Below are positions 36,533 to 45,676 of a DNA stretch of 64,000 nt, piece by piece. A model generated the notes under the pieces. That model worked only from the letters and a program-made list of their open reading frames with translations, made no database searches and was not told the origin of the DNA. The stretch is from Bacteroides acidifaciens (GTDB taxonomy: Bacteria; Bacteroidota; Bacteroidia; Bacteroidales; Bacteroidaceae). Each line of letters starts with the position of its first letter. Within the stretch, counting starts at the first letter, position 1. Position numbers and translations under genes: made by a program. The DNA is taken from positions 1 through 64,000 of the forward strand of contig NZ_JANJZR010000002.1 of NCBI RefSeq assembly GCF_024623065.1. Reading direction: 5' to 3'.

Positions 36533-36563
36533 CAAATATAGGGATTAAAAAAGATACCACAAA
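36533..36563 (-). promoter_or_regulatory. Perfect promoter of the AAA/DUF1703 gene at 34939-36501
   Basis: On the minus strand TTTG (36560-36563), a spacer of 19 bp, and TATATTTG (36533-36540): an exact consensus match, 31 bp before the ATG. Confidence 0.85.
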
Positions 36564-36655
36564 TAGTACATACTGTTTTCTACACCTCATTCTGTTAAAA
36601 GCAATCATCTTATACTTTTCTCTTTCTAAAAACAATGAAGTAGTTGGAAATTTAC

Positions 36656-36663
36656 TACCTTTG
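36656..36663 (+). promoter_or_regulatory. Promoter -7 element of the AAA/DUF1703 gene at 36691-38244
   Basis: TACCTTTG on the plus strand, 27 bp before the ATG. The -33 position reads CAAT, so this promoter is weaker in sequence than the divergent one. Confidence 0.6.
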
Positions 36664-36690
36664 TGTAATTGAGTTATAAAACCGGAGTAT

Positions 36691-38244
36691 ATGAGTAGTA
36701 AAATTTACCCTATTGGCATACAGAATTTCGAAAAGATTCGTAATGACGGTTATTTCTATATTGATAAAACGGCATTGATGTATCAAATGGTAAAAACCGG
36801 TAGTTACTATTTCTTAAGCCGCCCGCGCCGCTTCGGAAAGAGTCTGCTCATCTCCACTCTGGAAGCTTATTTTCAAGGAAAGAAGGAACTGTTCACGGGA
36901 CTGGCAGTAGAAAAGTTGGAAAAAAACTGGATAAAATATCCCGTGTTACATATCGACCTTAACACCGAAAAATACGATACTCCGGAAAGTTTGGAGAATA
37001 AGTTGAATGGAGTATTGGTGGAATGGGAAAAAAAATACGGAGCAGAGCCATCGGAAAAATCTTTAGCCACACGCTTTGAAGGCATTATCAAACGTACCTG
37101 CCGACAAGAGGGGCAACGCGTAGCCATTCTTGTGGATGAATACGACAAACCAATGCTGCAAGCTATCGGCAATGAAGAATTACAAAAAAGTTTTCGTAAC
37201 ACTTTAAAGGCTTTTTATGGTGCATTGAAAAGCCAGGATGGATGTATCAAATTCGCCATGCTGACAGGAGTTACCAAATTTAGCAAAGTCAGCGTGTTCA
37301 GTGATCTGAATAATCTGGACGATATATCAATGTGGAACGAATATATCGAAATTTGCGGTGTCAGCGAACGGGAAATCCATGAGAATCTGGAAGCTGAGCT
37401 TCATGAATTTGCCGATGCACGGAGAACGACATATGAAAAGCTTTGTACTGAATTGAAGGAGTGCTATGACGGTTATCACTTTACTCATAATTCCATCGGC
37501 ATGTATAATCCGTTCAGCCTGCTCAACGCGTTCAAGCGTAAAGAGTTCGGCAATTATTGGTTTGAAACGGGAACACCTACCTATCTGGTGAAGTTACTGA
37601 AAAAGCATCATTATGATCTGGAACGGATGGCACACGAAGAAACTGATGCACAAGTACTAAATAGCATCGACTCCGAATCAACCAACCCGATTCCAGTGAT
37701 TTACCAAAGCGGATACCTCACCATTAAAGGATATGACGAACGTTTTGGCATATATCGTCTAGGTTTTCCCAACCGTGAAGTGGAAGAAGGTTTCATCCGT
37801 TTCTTACTTCCTTTTTATGCGAATGTGAATAAGGTGGAATCTCCATTTGAAATTCAAAAATTCGTTCGTGAAGTAGAGGCCGGAGACTATAGCTCTTTCT
37901 TCCGCCGCCTGCAGAGTTTCTTCGCTGATACGACTTACGAAGTAATCCGGGAGCAGGAATTACATTATGAAAATGTACTTTTCATCGTTTTCAAACTGGT
38001 TGGTTTCTATACCAAAGTGGAATACCACACCAATAACGGACGCATAGACCTCATCCTGCAGACAGACAAATTCATTTATATAATGGAGTTTAAGCTGAAT
38101 GGTACAGCGGAAGAGGCGTTGCAGCAGATTAACGACAAACGATATGCATTGCCTTTCGAAGCAGATGGGCGAAAACTGTTCAAGATAGGGATTAACTTCA
38201 GTGAGAAAACCCGTAATATCGAGAAATGGGTGGTGGAATCCTGA
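36691..38244 (+). CDS. AAA-ATPase-like / DUF1703 protein, paralogue of 34939-36501
   Basis: Protein of 517 residues with the same plan as its divergent neighbour: KIYPIGIQNFEKIRNDG start, RPRRFGKSLL, VAILVDEYDKPML, and the nuclease-like tail NGRIDLILQTDKFIYIMEFK. The two proteins are clearly homologous along their full length but far from identical, so this is an old duplication or two separate arrivals. Function unknown as for the partner. The gene ends before a strong hairpin (38269-38315) that separates it from the convergent endonuclease gene. Confidence 0.82.
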   Translation: MSSKIYPIGIQNFEKIRNDGYFYIDKTALMYQMVKTGSYYFLSRPRRFGKSLLISTLEAYFQGKKELFTGLAVEKLEKNWIKYPVLHIDLNTEKYDTPESLENKLNGVLVEWEKKYGAEPSEKSLATRFEGIIKRTCRQEGQRVAILVDEYDKPMLQAIGNEELQKSFRNTLKAFYGALKSQDGCIKFAMLTGVTKFSKVSVFSDLNNLDDISMWNEYIEICGVSEREIHENLEAELHEFADARRTTYEKLCTELKECYDGYHFTHNSIGMYNPFSLLNAFKRKEFGNYWFETGTPTYLVKLLKKHHYDLERMAHEETDAQVLNSIDSESTNPIPVIYQSGYLTIKGYDERFGIYRLGFPNREVEEGFIRFLLPFYANVNKVESPFEIQKFVREVEAGDYSSFFRRLQSFFADTTYEVIREQELHYENVLFIVFKLVGFYTKVEYHTNNGRIDLILQTDKFIYIMEFKLNGTAEEALQQINDKRYALPFEADGRKLFKIGINFSEKTRNIEKWVVES

Positions 38245-38268
38245 ATGAGATATTCCCGCACATTGAAA

Positions 38269-38315
38269 AAATGCATAGATTCAAACAACATCAAGTTATT
38301 CAAATCTATGCATTT
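38269..38315 (+). terminator. Hairpin after the AAA/DUF1703 gene
   Basis: AAATGCATAGATT (38269-38281) pairs perfectly with AATCTATGCATTT (38303-38315) over a 21-base loop. The T-run is short, so it is a terminator candidate for the convergent pair 36691-38244 and 38437-39288. Confidence 0.55.
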
Positions 38316-38436
38316 ACAATATACAATAATACTATTAACGTATTTCTTTCACAAAATAAATCAAGGCCGGGAAGTGGTCACTATATCCATTTATAAAAGT
38401 ATTACTGGAGAAACTCTTTATTATCTACGGTAATAT

Positions 38437-39288
38437 TTATTCTAACCCAGGCCAAGCTTTTGTTGAGTAAGTGGCTTCAAGTGCATTTTCCAAGTTATCA
38501 TTAAGATTGGGAAAGAAATCAATTCCTGTTTTTTCTTCCAGTTCGTCTATCGTAAGGGCGTAGTCGGCGAGTCTGATTGTTGACGGTTTGCTGTCTTGGT
38601 GTTCCATCCAAAAGGCTATCGCTTTGAACGATTCGCCTTTCTTAAACAATAAAGCCATGTAGTAATATTTGGGAACGGGCTTGCTGCGGTCGCCGCCGAT
38701 ATATTCCTTAATATGTTCTTCCTTATCAATCGTTCCGCCTTTCACTACGTACAAGGTGTCGGAAGCGGTACAGCTACGTCCCCACGACTGCACTTGTCCT
38801 TCCAATGCCAGCCAAACGCCTGTATTGAAATTGTTTCGTTGCGGGCTCATGTTGGTATAATAGAAAGTCTGATCATTGGCTTCTTGCAAATAAAGTCGGT
38901 CGGCTGAAGCACAGAGGTGCCCTCTATCATAACCTCTTCTCCCGAAGTCTGCTTGTACGCGCTGGTATTCTGTGCCAAGCAAAGGGTCTGGGATAAATTC
39001 ATTGCCACGGGTTGCTGTCTGTAACCGGGTCTGATTGTCGAACCGGAATGCAATCCAACGGGAGTGTTTCTTGCTCTTATCGTACTCTGTACTAAAGGTG
39101 GTCACTTTCTGTCCGTTGACTATTGTAGAGTGGGTTAAGAATACATCGCTTGCACCATTACGAAGGGCGGGGAGTTCTACGATGCCGGTGGCAAAATTAT
39201 TGGAATCGTAATTGTCATCGTTTTTGTCACAGCTATGGAAACTCAGACATAACAAACACAGAAAAATAATTCTTGAAAAATACGTCAT
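38437..39288 (-). CDS. DNA/RNA non-specific endonuclease (NUC family), lipoprotein
   Basis: Sugar-non-specific nuclease of the NUC (beta-beta-alpha metal) family, 283 residues from the ATG at 39286-39288. A longer frame would need a TTG start at 39318. Lipoprotein signal LSFHSC with Cys20. The catalytic motif YDRGH contains His124, followed by NMSPQ and the FNTG metal-site region about 25 residues on. It should cut DNA and RNA outside or at the cell surface. It lies 115 bp behind the DUF6359-like gene of the TonB-receptor unit, with a hairpin between them, and resembles the nuclease at 45673-46845 on the other side of the same locus. Confidence 0.88.
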   Translation of the reverse strand: MTYFSRIIFLCLLCLSFHSCDKNDDNYDSNNFATGIVELPALRNGASDVFLTHSTIVNGQKVTTFSTEYDKSKKHSRWIAFRFDNQTRLQTATRGNEFIPDPLLGTEYQRVQADFGRRGYDRGHLCASADRLYLQEANDQTFYYTNMSPQRNNFNTGVWLALEGQVQSWGRSCTASDTLYVVKGGTIDKEEHIKEYIGGDRSKPVPKYYYMALLFKKGESFKAIAFWMEHQDSKPSTIRLADYALTIDELEEKTGIDFFPNLNDNLENALEATYSTKAWPGLE

Positions 39289-39339
39289 ACTTATCCTTTT
39301 AAAGAATGAATTTACCAAACTATTATATCATATTAGAAT

Positions 39340-39378
39340 AAATTCCCCTGCTGCAAATACATACAACAGGGGAAATTT
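39340..39378 (-). terminator. Hairpin between the DUF6359-like gene and the NUC nuclease
   Basis: AAATTCCCCTG (39340-39350) pairs with CAGGGGAAATTT (39367-39378). The U-run on the minus strand is poor, so it may reduce but not fully stop transcription into the nuclease gene. Confidence 0.55.
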
Positions 39379-39403
39379 ATATTAAAGTTGTAATTCCAAG
39401 TTA

Positions 39404-41011
39404 TTATTCTATTTTTACGAGTTCCATATCGTCATAATAGATATAACCGCCACCAGTTCCTTTAGCATCTTCACCACGATAAGTTCTCACTTCATATCTT
39501 ATCTTAGCTACATTTTCAGGAAGCGTGACTTCAATTTTCACCTGTTGCCATTCCGGATTATCTTCAGAGTAAGAACTTTGCTGAATTTCACTATTCAGGT
39601 CATTTACAGTTTTATTATTTGCATCTACCAAAGCAAACCAATAACGTGAACGAGCTTTAGGATCATTATCTAAAAACCAATAAGATATACGATATTTTTT
39701 GCCACCTTCCACTGCAACTTCTTGCTGTATCTTTTGTGTACCATCATCTGATTTCTGTCGCAAAGAATTGTTTCCACCATGTTTAATAGTAGTTTCTTTT
39801 GTTATCTCACCTGTATTATACTTATTATCCCATGCTGTCGGCAATTTCTCTAACCACTCTTCAAATCCAGGATTTACAAGCAGGTTAGCTCCAGGAGTCG
39901 GTTCTGGTTCCGGTTCCGGTTCCGGCTTTGGTTCTGTTCCGCTACCTTCACCATATACAATATCATCAAGTCCATAAGTCTGTACATCTTTTTCCCTCAA
40001 CGCTACATATTGGAAACCAACAAAACCATTCTGCCCAGCATAAGCAGTCAAGTCTACCATCAAGTCATTTGTCCACTGATATGTTCCAGTAGTAGGTATA
40101 CCGTTAACCGGAATTTCATGTTGCTCCATTTTTCCATCTTTCAACTGCAAGAAAAATACTTTCAAAGACATCGTTTCACTATACTTATTAACCGTAGCTT
40201 TAAAAGTAAATTTCTTATCAGCACTAACCGTAAAATAAGGAGTTACAAACCAATATTCAGCAGTTTCACCTTCCTTGATACCATAAGTAGAAGCAGCCAA
40301 ATATTTCTGAGGGTCATAAATAGCTCCTTGCCATATTCTCGTTCCTTTTACTGCTTTGTTAATCCAACCGGTTTTTGAATAATCTTTTTGATGTTCAACA
40401 TCTGCAAAATCGTTAGAGAAATCAGTCAACGGAGTTACAGTAATATCCAATCCTAAAGGATTATTCGGGTCTAATTCCTCTTCACCACCTTGCTCCTCAC
40501 CAATTGGTTGATTATTAAACACCGCAGCTGTTGTATTAATCAACGCAGCCTTTCCAAAGCCCTTGCTCAACTCACCTTGAATCAACAACAGACCACCTTT
40601 ATTATCCGGATGATCTTTCAGATTTAAAGCATTTGCCAAATCACTTCCGTTCTTTATTTTAACCGGCAAACATTTGCTTTCATTAGTTTCGTCAGGACTT
40701 TCTGCTATCAAAACATTAGATGTAATATTGAAAGGAGCAGTAAAACTAGCCTTATTACCAGCAAATTCACCTTTATCATCATATACATTCTCAATTGCTC
40801 CTACAATATACCCTTGCACCCAAGCGATAGAGCCATCTTGTTTCTGCTGAGCAGCTTCAATATTATATGGATTTTCCTTAGTACCATCTCCTACGACTCC
40901 CGGAGCATCACCTTCTCCCAATATATCATAAGGAGCAGGAACATCACTACATGAACTAAATGTAAACACCGCAAGCAGTGTTAAGAATAAAGCATTTAGA
41001 ATCTTTTTCAT
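39404..41011 (-). CDS. Surface lipoprotein with DUF6359-like, choice-of-anchor-like and CBM-like domains
   Basis: Lipoprotein of 535 residues (TFSSCS, Cys21). Three parts are visible. First an OB-fold-like N-terminal domain (about 45-170, GTKENPYNIEAA...WVQGYIVG...GGLLLIQGEL), matching DUF6359. Then a choice-of-anchor-like beta-sandwich (about 190-360). After a PEPEPEPEP linker (about 366-375) comes a C-terminal sandwich (about 380-535, LLVNPGFEEW) of the carbohydrate-binding type. The linker and domain string suggest an extended surface-exposed binding protein. Third gene of the TonB receptor unit, 20 bp after the DUF5689-like gene. Ligand unknown. Nucleic acid is a guess from the neighbours, and OB folds would fit it. 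Confidence 0.7.
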   Translation of the reverse strand: MKKILNALFLTLLAVFTFSSCSDVPAPYDILGEGDAPGVVGDGTKENPYNIEAAQQKQDGSIAWVQGYIVGAIENVYDDKGEFAGNKASFTAPFNITSNVLIAESPDETNESKCLPVKIKNGSDLANALNLKDHPDNKGGLLLIQGELSKGFGKAALINTTAAVFNNQPIGEEQGGEEELDPNNPLGLDITVTPLTDFSNDFADVEHQKDYSKTGWINKAVKGTRIWQGAIYDPQKYLAASTYGIKEGETAEYWFVTPYFTVSADKKFTFKATVNKYSETMSLKVFFLQLKDGKMEQHEIPVNGIPTTGTYQWTNDLMVDLTAYAGQNGFVGFQYVALREKDVQTYGLDDIVYGEGSGTEPKPEPEPEPEPTPGANLLVNPGFEEWLEKLPTAWDNKYNTGEITKETTIKHGGNNSLRQKSDDGTQKIQQEVAVEGGKKYRISYWFLDNDPKARSRYWFALVDANNKTVNDLNSEIQQSSYSEDNPEWQQVKIEVTLPENVAKIRYEVRTYRGEDAKGTGGGYIYYDDMELVKIE

Positions 41012-41031
41012 AATTATATGTGTTAATTGAG

Positions 41032-41874
41032 TTAATTATTTCGTTTGATATCATTTAAAGTGCGGACAATAACCTCCCATTGGTTATTGTAACGTAACAA
41101 AATACCTGTAATATTCACACTACCTTGCGGCATTACCTCCTTTGAGAAGTTTGCGTAAGCACTAGTATAAAGGAACAAGTTACTTCCACTCTCTGTACCA
41201 TCAGCATAAGTGAAATAACGCTTTACGGAACCTTCATCACCAGGAGCGTAGGTTGCCGTTCCGTCTGCTTCGGAAAGCTTTACGTTTTTAAAAGTAACCA
41301 ATACCGGTGCTACCTTCAAATCAATAGCAGCAAGCTCGGCAGGCGTACTAACCTCAATCGGTTTCAATTCCTCATAATACAACTTCGGTTCATTAATCAG
41401 ACGAACATGCTGCTTCCATACATACTCGGGCATACGTCCAACTGAATTATTATAAACAGTACCAATTTGCGCTTGCTTACGGTAGCTACCGATCTGCAAA
41501 CCCTTACAATCGATTACCACTTTCTGGCCTACCGGACAAAATGCATACAAACCGGTTGCATTAACGCCAATAACAATAGCACCTGTTTCGTCTGCCACGA
41601 CCAACTTCTTGTACAGATTACCACTCTCGTCATCACAGGTAATTACACCTTCAATACGGGTTTCACCTTCAATAGTAGTATAAGTATCTTTACTCGTATC
41701 TATAAAGTCATTATATTTTTCTTTCAACGCAGCGATTGAAATTGTGCGCCCTTCCGGAATAGAATTATTGCCATAGGCATTACCTGTTACCGGGTCATCA
41801 TAGTTCTCGCAAGAAGTAAGAACTGTACCACATAACAGCAATCCGGTACATAATATAGATAGTAATTTCTTCAT
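41032..41874 (-). CDS. DUF5689-like lipoprotein
   Basis: Lipoprotein of 280 residues starting at the ATG at 41872-41874. The upstream frame from 41919 adds 15 hydrophilic residues before the signal peptide, and an AGGAAG sequence sits properly before the chosen start. Lipid attachment at TSC (Cys21). The body has the DUF5689 OB-fold pattern (IEGVITCDDESGNLYKKLVVADETGAIVIGVN) and a second similar half. DUF5689 proteins are common partners of TonB receptors in Bacteroidetes. Function unproven. It starts 48 bp after the receptor stop. Confidence 0.75.
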   Translation of the reverse strand: MKKLLSILCTGLLLCGTVLTSCENYDDPVTGNAYGNNSIPEGRTISIAALKEKYNDFIDTSKDTYTTIEGETRIEGVITCDDESGNLYKKLVVADETGAIVIGVNATGLYAFCPVGQKVVIDCKGLQIGSYRKQAQIGTVYNNSVGRMPEYVWKQHVRLINEPKLYYEELKPIEVSTPAELAAIDLKVAPVLVTFKNVKLSEADGTATYAPGDEGSVKRYFTYADGTESGSNLFLYTSAYANFSKEVMPQGSVNITGILLRYNNQWEVIVRTLNDIKRNN

Positions 41875-41921
41875 AATCGTTTCTTCCTTTCTTTTTGTTT
41901 TGGATTGATAACTACACATTC

Positions 41922-44450
41922 TTAAAATCTATAACCAATATTCAAGAAAGCATTGAACGGGAATGCATAGAAATACTTGGAGTTCTTAGAGAACTTGTAA
42001 ATACGCGCGTCACCGTCTTTGTAATTATCATCACGGTTTTGTTCAAAGCCACCTGTACGGAGATCTGTATTATTCAAGATATTAGTCAGACTCAGATTAA
42101 GGCTAATACTCTTGCCATTACGCAAACGGATAAATTTCCCGATAGAAGCATCAAGCATAAATCCTCCGTCCAGTTTTTCCTGTCCTGGAACATTAAGAAC
42201 CGGATTACCGTTAGCATCTACACCTGCACCGTTCTTATCCAATACACTTCCAAGGCGACGATAGCTTGAGAAGTCAATGTATACACGATCATAGTAATTA
42301 CCTGTCAGGTTGAAGAACCAACCATTTATGTTATAATCCAGGGCAAGGCTATAAGCAGACAACGGTGTTCCATTAGCATGCAGACCTTTTGCATAAACAC
42401 GATCAAGATTTGACTCATTTTCACTCTCATATGTCAACACAGCATCAGGATTGTTTGCATATTTAGCATCACTCCAAGTACCAATAGCGGTTAATGAAAG
42501 TTCACTTGTCAGCTTAAATGTAGCTGCCGCTTCTATCCCCCAATGCTCCTTTTCAATACCGTTCATAGAAAGATAAGTGAAACGTGCTTCACTGTCATTA
42601 TAGAATGCATCCATTTCCACCTGATTTTGGAAGCGTGTATAATAACCGGTTAAACGTCCCATTACCCATGAAGTATTGAAATTGTAAGTCAGATCACCAC
42701 CGAAAATACGTTCTGTTTTCAAATCTTTCACAAAATCATTCTTAATACGCGGAGCAATGAAAGAGTTATAGGCAAGCGGTGCACGATCTTCATATCCTGC
42801 ATTCAATGTAAACGAATGGTTGCCATTGATAGCCCAGCTTAATCCGGCTTTCACTCCCCCTTCCAAGAACTTGGCAGTACCGCTGCTACCCAATGACTTC
42901 AATGGAGCACGTCCGTTTCTCATTTGTCCGTCACGGAACATTTGTGTAGACCCAATCTTACCGGATACAAAATAATTGAGCGAACCGGCATTGTTTCCTT
43001 GATAGCGTATCCAGGCACTCTGTTTATTTACATAAATATTATAATTGTAACCAAACTTATCGCCTTCACCGATACGACGGTTCGGATTATCGAGGTCATT
43101 CTGTACCATAGTAGAACTTGCACCATGATCGCGCACTGCAAACTTATCAACATCAGTATAGAGTTGCGCACCCAACAAATCTTTCATTTTTTTATAGTGC
43201 ATACCTTTCGTTGTATTCACCGCGATTCCTGCAACATAACTGTTACGTTCGTTCCATTGATGGTTGAATACTGAGTTGAAGTTGAATGCTAACTGGTCGT
43301 CATGACGTTCTTCCACATAATAGAGCGCTTCCTTACCCAATGAATTGGCTTGTTTATTGGCAAAATAAAGAGCATCCCAATCCAATTGACGATAAGCCTT
43401 ATTATTCTTCCAGTTATCAGTTACTTCATTAAATTGCTGCAACTCGTCAGGAGTAGGAACTGACTCCCATACGTCAAAAATAGAACTAGGCAACTTCTTA
43501 TAATAATCCGGACGTGGATCCGCCGCATTACCATTCCAACCCAAAGCACTCTTGCCATAATTAGAATACTTGAATCCGGCACTTGTCACCAACTTCTTAT
43601 TATCATCAATATTGAAGTTCCAAGAAGCAATAGCCGATGGTTCAAACTGACGCACAATACGTGCATTTCGTTTCTCACCATTTTGATATCCCCAGTTCGG
43701 ATTGTAATAATGGCTATTGGCTAAATAATAAGCTTCTTCAGTAGCTGCCATCTGTTGACCTCTCTCTGTAGGTGTTCCCCATGTAGCTAAAGAAAGGCTG
43801 TGACGTTCATTAAATACTTTCTCTGCACCAAGGAAATAAGAGAAAGAGTTATACTTAATACCTTCAATATTACCTTCATTACCCCAACGATATCCCAATG
43901 AACCGGTAAATGCCCAGCCATTGTTCATCAAACCTGTGGAATAAGTGTACATTCCACGCAAAATGTAATTACGGTTACTACCAGACAATGTGAGTTTTGA
44001 ACCGGCGGCATATTGACTGGCACGTAAATTAATATTAGTAGCTCCCCCTATCGCTCCAAAAGTAAAATTATTGACTTCAAAAGGACCGATACCTTCTTTA
44101 TTACGGGTCGCGTCATTTAATCCCCCGATTAATCCGTAGCTGAAACGTCCTGTTTCTACATCATTGAATTGTACCCCATTGATGTACATATCGCTATACT
44201 GGGAATCATATCCCCTTACGCGAAATCTCATCGGGCTAAACAGATAACCTACATTTGACAGATAAACATCATTGTTGGAAGTGACTAACGCAGAGGTACT
44301 CTGAGCTGTATCATCTTCTTCATTCAATTGTGATTCTGTAAACATGAAAGAAGCATTGTCTTCACGGGCATTTTGCTTTGCCTTTTGCTGAGCCAAAAGT
44401 GCTGGTGTTAAGCAAAATAGCACGATCGCTAACCCTAGTCGTTGTTTCAT
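41922..44450 (-). CDS. TonB-dependent receptor of the nuclease-linked locus
   Basis: Outer-membrane receptor of 842 residues with a signal peptide ending LLAQ. It lacks the usual carboxypeptidase-regulatory-like domain and goes almost straight into a plug (about 45-150, RFRVRGYDSQYSDMYINGVQFND). The barrel ends in the canonical NAFLNIGYRF with terminal Phe. No SusD partner; instead two OB-fold-type lipoproteins follow. Divergent from the EEP/NUC nuclease pair by 200 bp. The grouping suggests import of nucleic-acid breakdown products or of something released by the nucleases (inference). Confidence 0.85.
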   Translation of the reverse strand: MKQRLGLAIVLFCLTPALLAQQKAKQNAREDNASFMFTESQLNEEDDTAQSTSALVTSNNDVYLSNVGYLFSPMRFRVRGYDSQYSDMYINGVQFNDVETGRFSYGLIGGLNDATRNKEGIGPFEVNNFTFGAIGGATNINLRASQYAAGSKLTLSGSNRNYILRGMYTYSTGLMNNGWAFTGSLGYRWGNEGNIEGIKYNSFSYFLGAEKVFNERHSLSLATWGTPTERGQQMAATEEAYYLANSHYYNPNWGYQNGEKRNARIVRQFEPSAIASWNFNIDDNKKLVTSAGFKYSNYGKSALGWNGNAADPRPDYYKKLPSSIFDVWESVPTPDELQQFNEVTDNWKNNKAYRQLDWDALYFANKQANSLGKEALYYVEERHDDQLAFNFNSVFNHQWNERNSYVAGIAVNTTKGMHYKKMKDLLGAQLYTDVDKFAVRDHGASSTMVQNDLDNPNRRIGEGDKFGYNYNIYVNKQSAWIRYQGNNAGSLNYFVSGKIGSTQMFRDGQMRNGRAPLKSLGSSGTAKFLEGGVKAGLSWAINGNHSFTLNAGYEDRAPLAYNSFIAPRIKNDFVKDLKTERIFGGDLTYNFNTSWVMGRLTGYYTRFQNQVEMDAFYNDSEARFTYLSMNGIEKEHWGIEAAATFKLTSELSLTAIGTWSDAKYANNPDAVLTYESENESNLDRVYAKGLHANGTPLSAYSLALDYNINGWFFNLTGNYYDRVYIDFSSYRRLGSVLDKNGAGVDANGNPVLNVPGQEKLDGGFMLDASIGKFIRLRNGKSISLNLSLTNILNNTDLRTGGFEQNRDDNYKDGDARIYKFSKNSKYFYAFPFNAFLNIGYRF

Positions 44451-44650
44451 AATTTAATTTATATTAATGTTAATTGGTCTTTCATTTTGCAATACAAATG
44501 AAATAAACTATCATGCAAAATAACAAAGAAATTTACGAATAACAATGTTTTTTTCGAAAAAAGTCGCTGCAATAGGCGGTTTTTCCGTTTTCTTTTTAGA
44601 TATTTGTCATACGAATGTCAAATTACCCACTTTTAAAATGAATTTTAAAG

Positions 44651-45676
44651 ATGAAAAAAAACTTAATGACTCTCGGCCTACTTGTCTTTTTTGTCCTAAT
44701 GGCTTATGGACAAGAAAAGAAATACGCCCTCTACAGTGTAGCTTTCTACAACATGGAGAATTTATTCGACACAATCCATGATGAAGGTAAAAACGACTAC
44801 GAGTATTTGCCCAATGGAACGAACCAATGGAATTCGATGAAATATAAGGCAAAGCTGAAAAATATGTCGGAAATTTTAAGCAAACTTTCAACTGACAAGT
44901 TGCCAATGGGACCTGCCATTATCGGTGTATCTGAAATCGAGAACTACAGAGTTCTGGAAGATATTCTGAAACAACCGGCTTTAGCTGACAGAGAATATAA
45001 GTATATTCATTATGAAGGCGAAGACAGGCGCGGCGTAGATTGCGCATTCTTCTACAATCCGAAATTATTTGAACTCTCAAACAGCAAGCTTGTTCCATAT
45101 GTATATATAAATGATACAGTACATAAAACACGCGGCTTCCTTATTGCCAGCGGCTATATAGCTGGAGAGAAAATGCACTTTATTGTCAACCATTGGCCTT
45201 CACGCGCCGCTGCATCTGCTGCTCGCGAACGTGCGGGTGAGCAAGTCAGAGCAATAAAAGATTCTTTACTAAGGGAGGACTCTGCTGCAAAAGTGGTTAT
45301 CATGGGAGACATGAATGACGACCCGATGGACAAAAGTATGGCTGTGGCACTTGGCGCCAAGAGAAAACCGGCAGATGTTGGTCCGGAAGATTTATACAAT
45401 CCATGGTGGGATACACTGAAAAAAGGCTACGGTACATTAATGTATAGAGGCAAATGGAACTTATTTGACCAAATTGTATTTACTGGAAACCTGTTAGGTA
45501 ACGACCGTAGTTCATTGAAATACTATAAACATGAAATTTTCCGTCGGGATTTCATGTTCCAAAAAGAAGGGAAATATAAAGGATATCCAAAACGAACGCA
45601 AGCAGGTGGTGTATGGCTAAACGGATATAGCGATCACCTACCTACCATAATTTATTTAATTAAAGAAGTAAAATGA
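44651..45676 (+). CDS. Secreted endonuclease/exonuclease/phosphatase (EEP) family protein
   Basis: Metal-dependent phosphodiesterase of 341 residues with a signal peptide (MKKNLMTLGLL... ending AYGQ, about residue 21). EEP/DNase-I-like catalytic motifs are in order: YNMEN (about 33-37), SEIEN with the metal Glu (94-98), HW in NHWPSR (about 180), GDMNDDP (about 218-224) and the SDH triad near the C-terminus (YSDHLP). All key residues are present. Family activities range from DNA or RNA cleavage to phospholipid or nucleotide hydrolysis. The adjacent NUC nuclease favours nucleic acid. Its stop overlaps the next start by four bases (ATGA at 45673-45676). Confidence 0.87.
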   Translation: MKKNLMTLGLLVFFVLMAYGQEKKYALYSVAFYNMENLFDTIHDEGKNDYEYLPNGTNQWNSMKYKAKLKNMSEILSKLSTDKLPMGPAIIGVSEIENYRVLEDILKQPALADREYKYIHYEGEDRRGVDCAFFYNPKLFELSNSKLVPYVYINDTVHKTRGFLIASGYIAGEKMHFIVNHWPSRAAASAARERAGEQVRAIKDSLLREDSAAKVVIMGDMNDDPMDKSMAVALGAKRKPADVGPEDLYNPWWDTLKKGYGTLMYRGKWNLFDQIVFTGNLLGNDRSSLKYYKHEIFRRDFMFQKEGKYKGYPKRTQAGGVWLNGYSDHLPTIIYLIKEVK

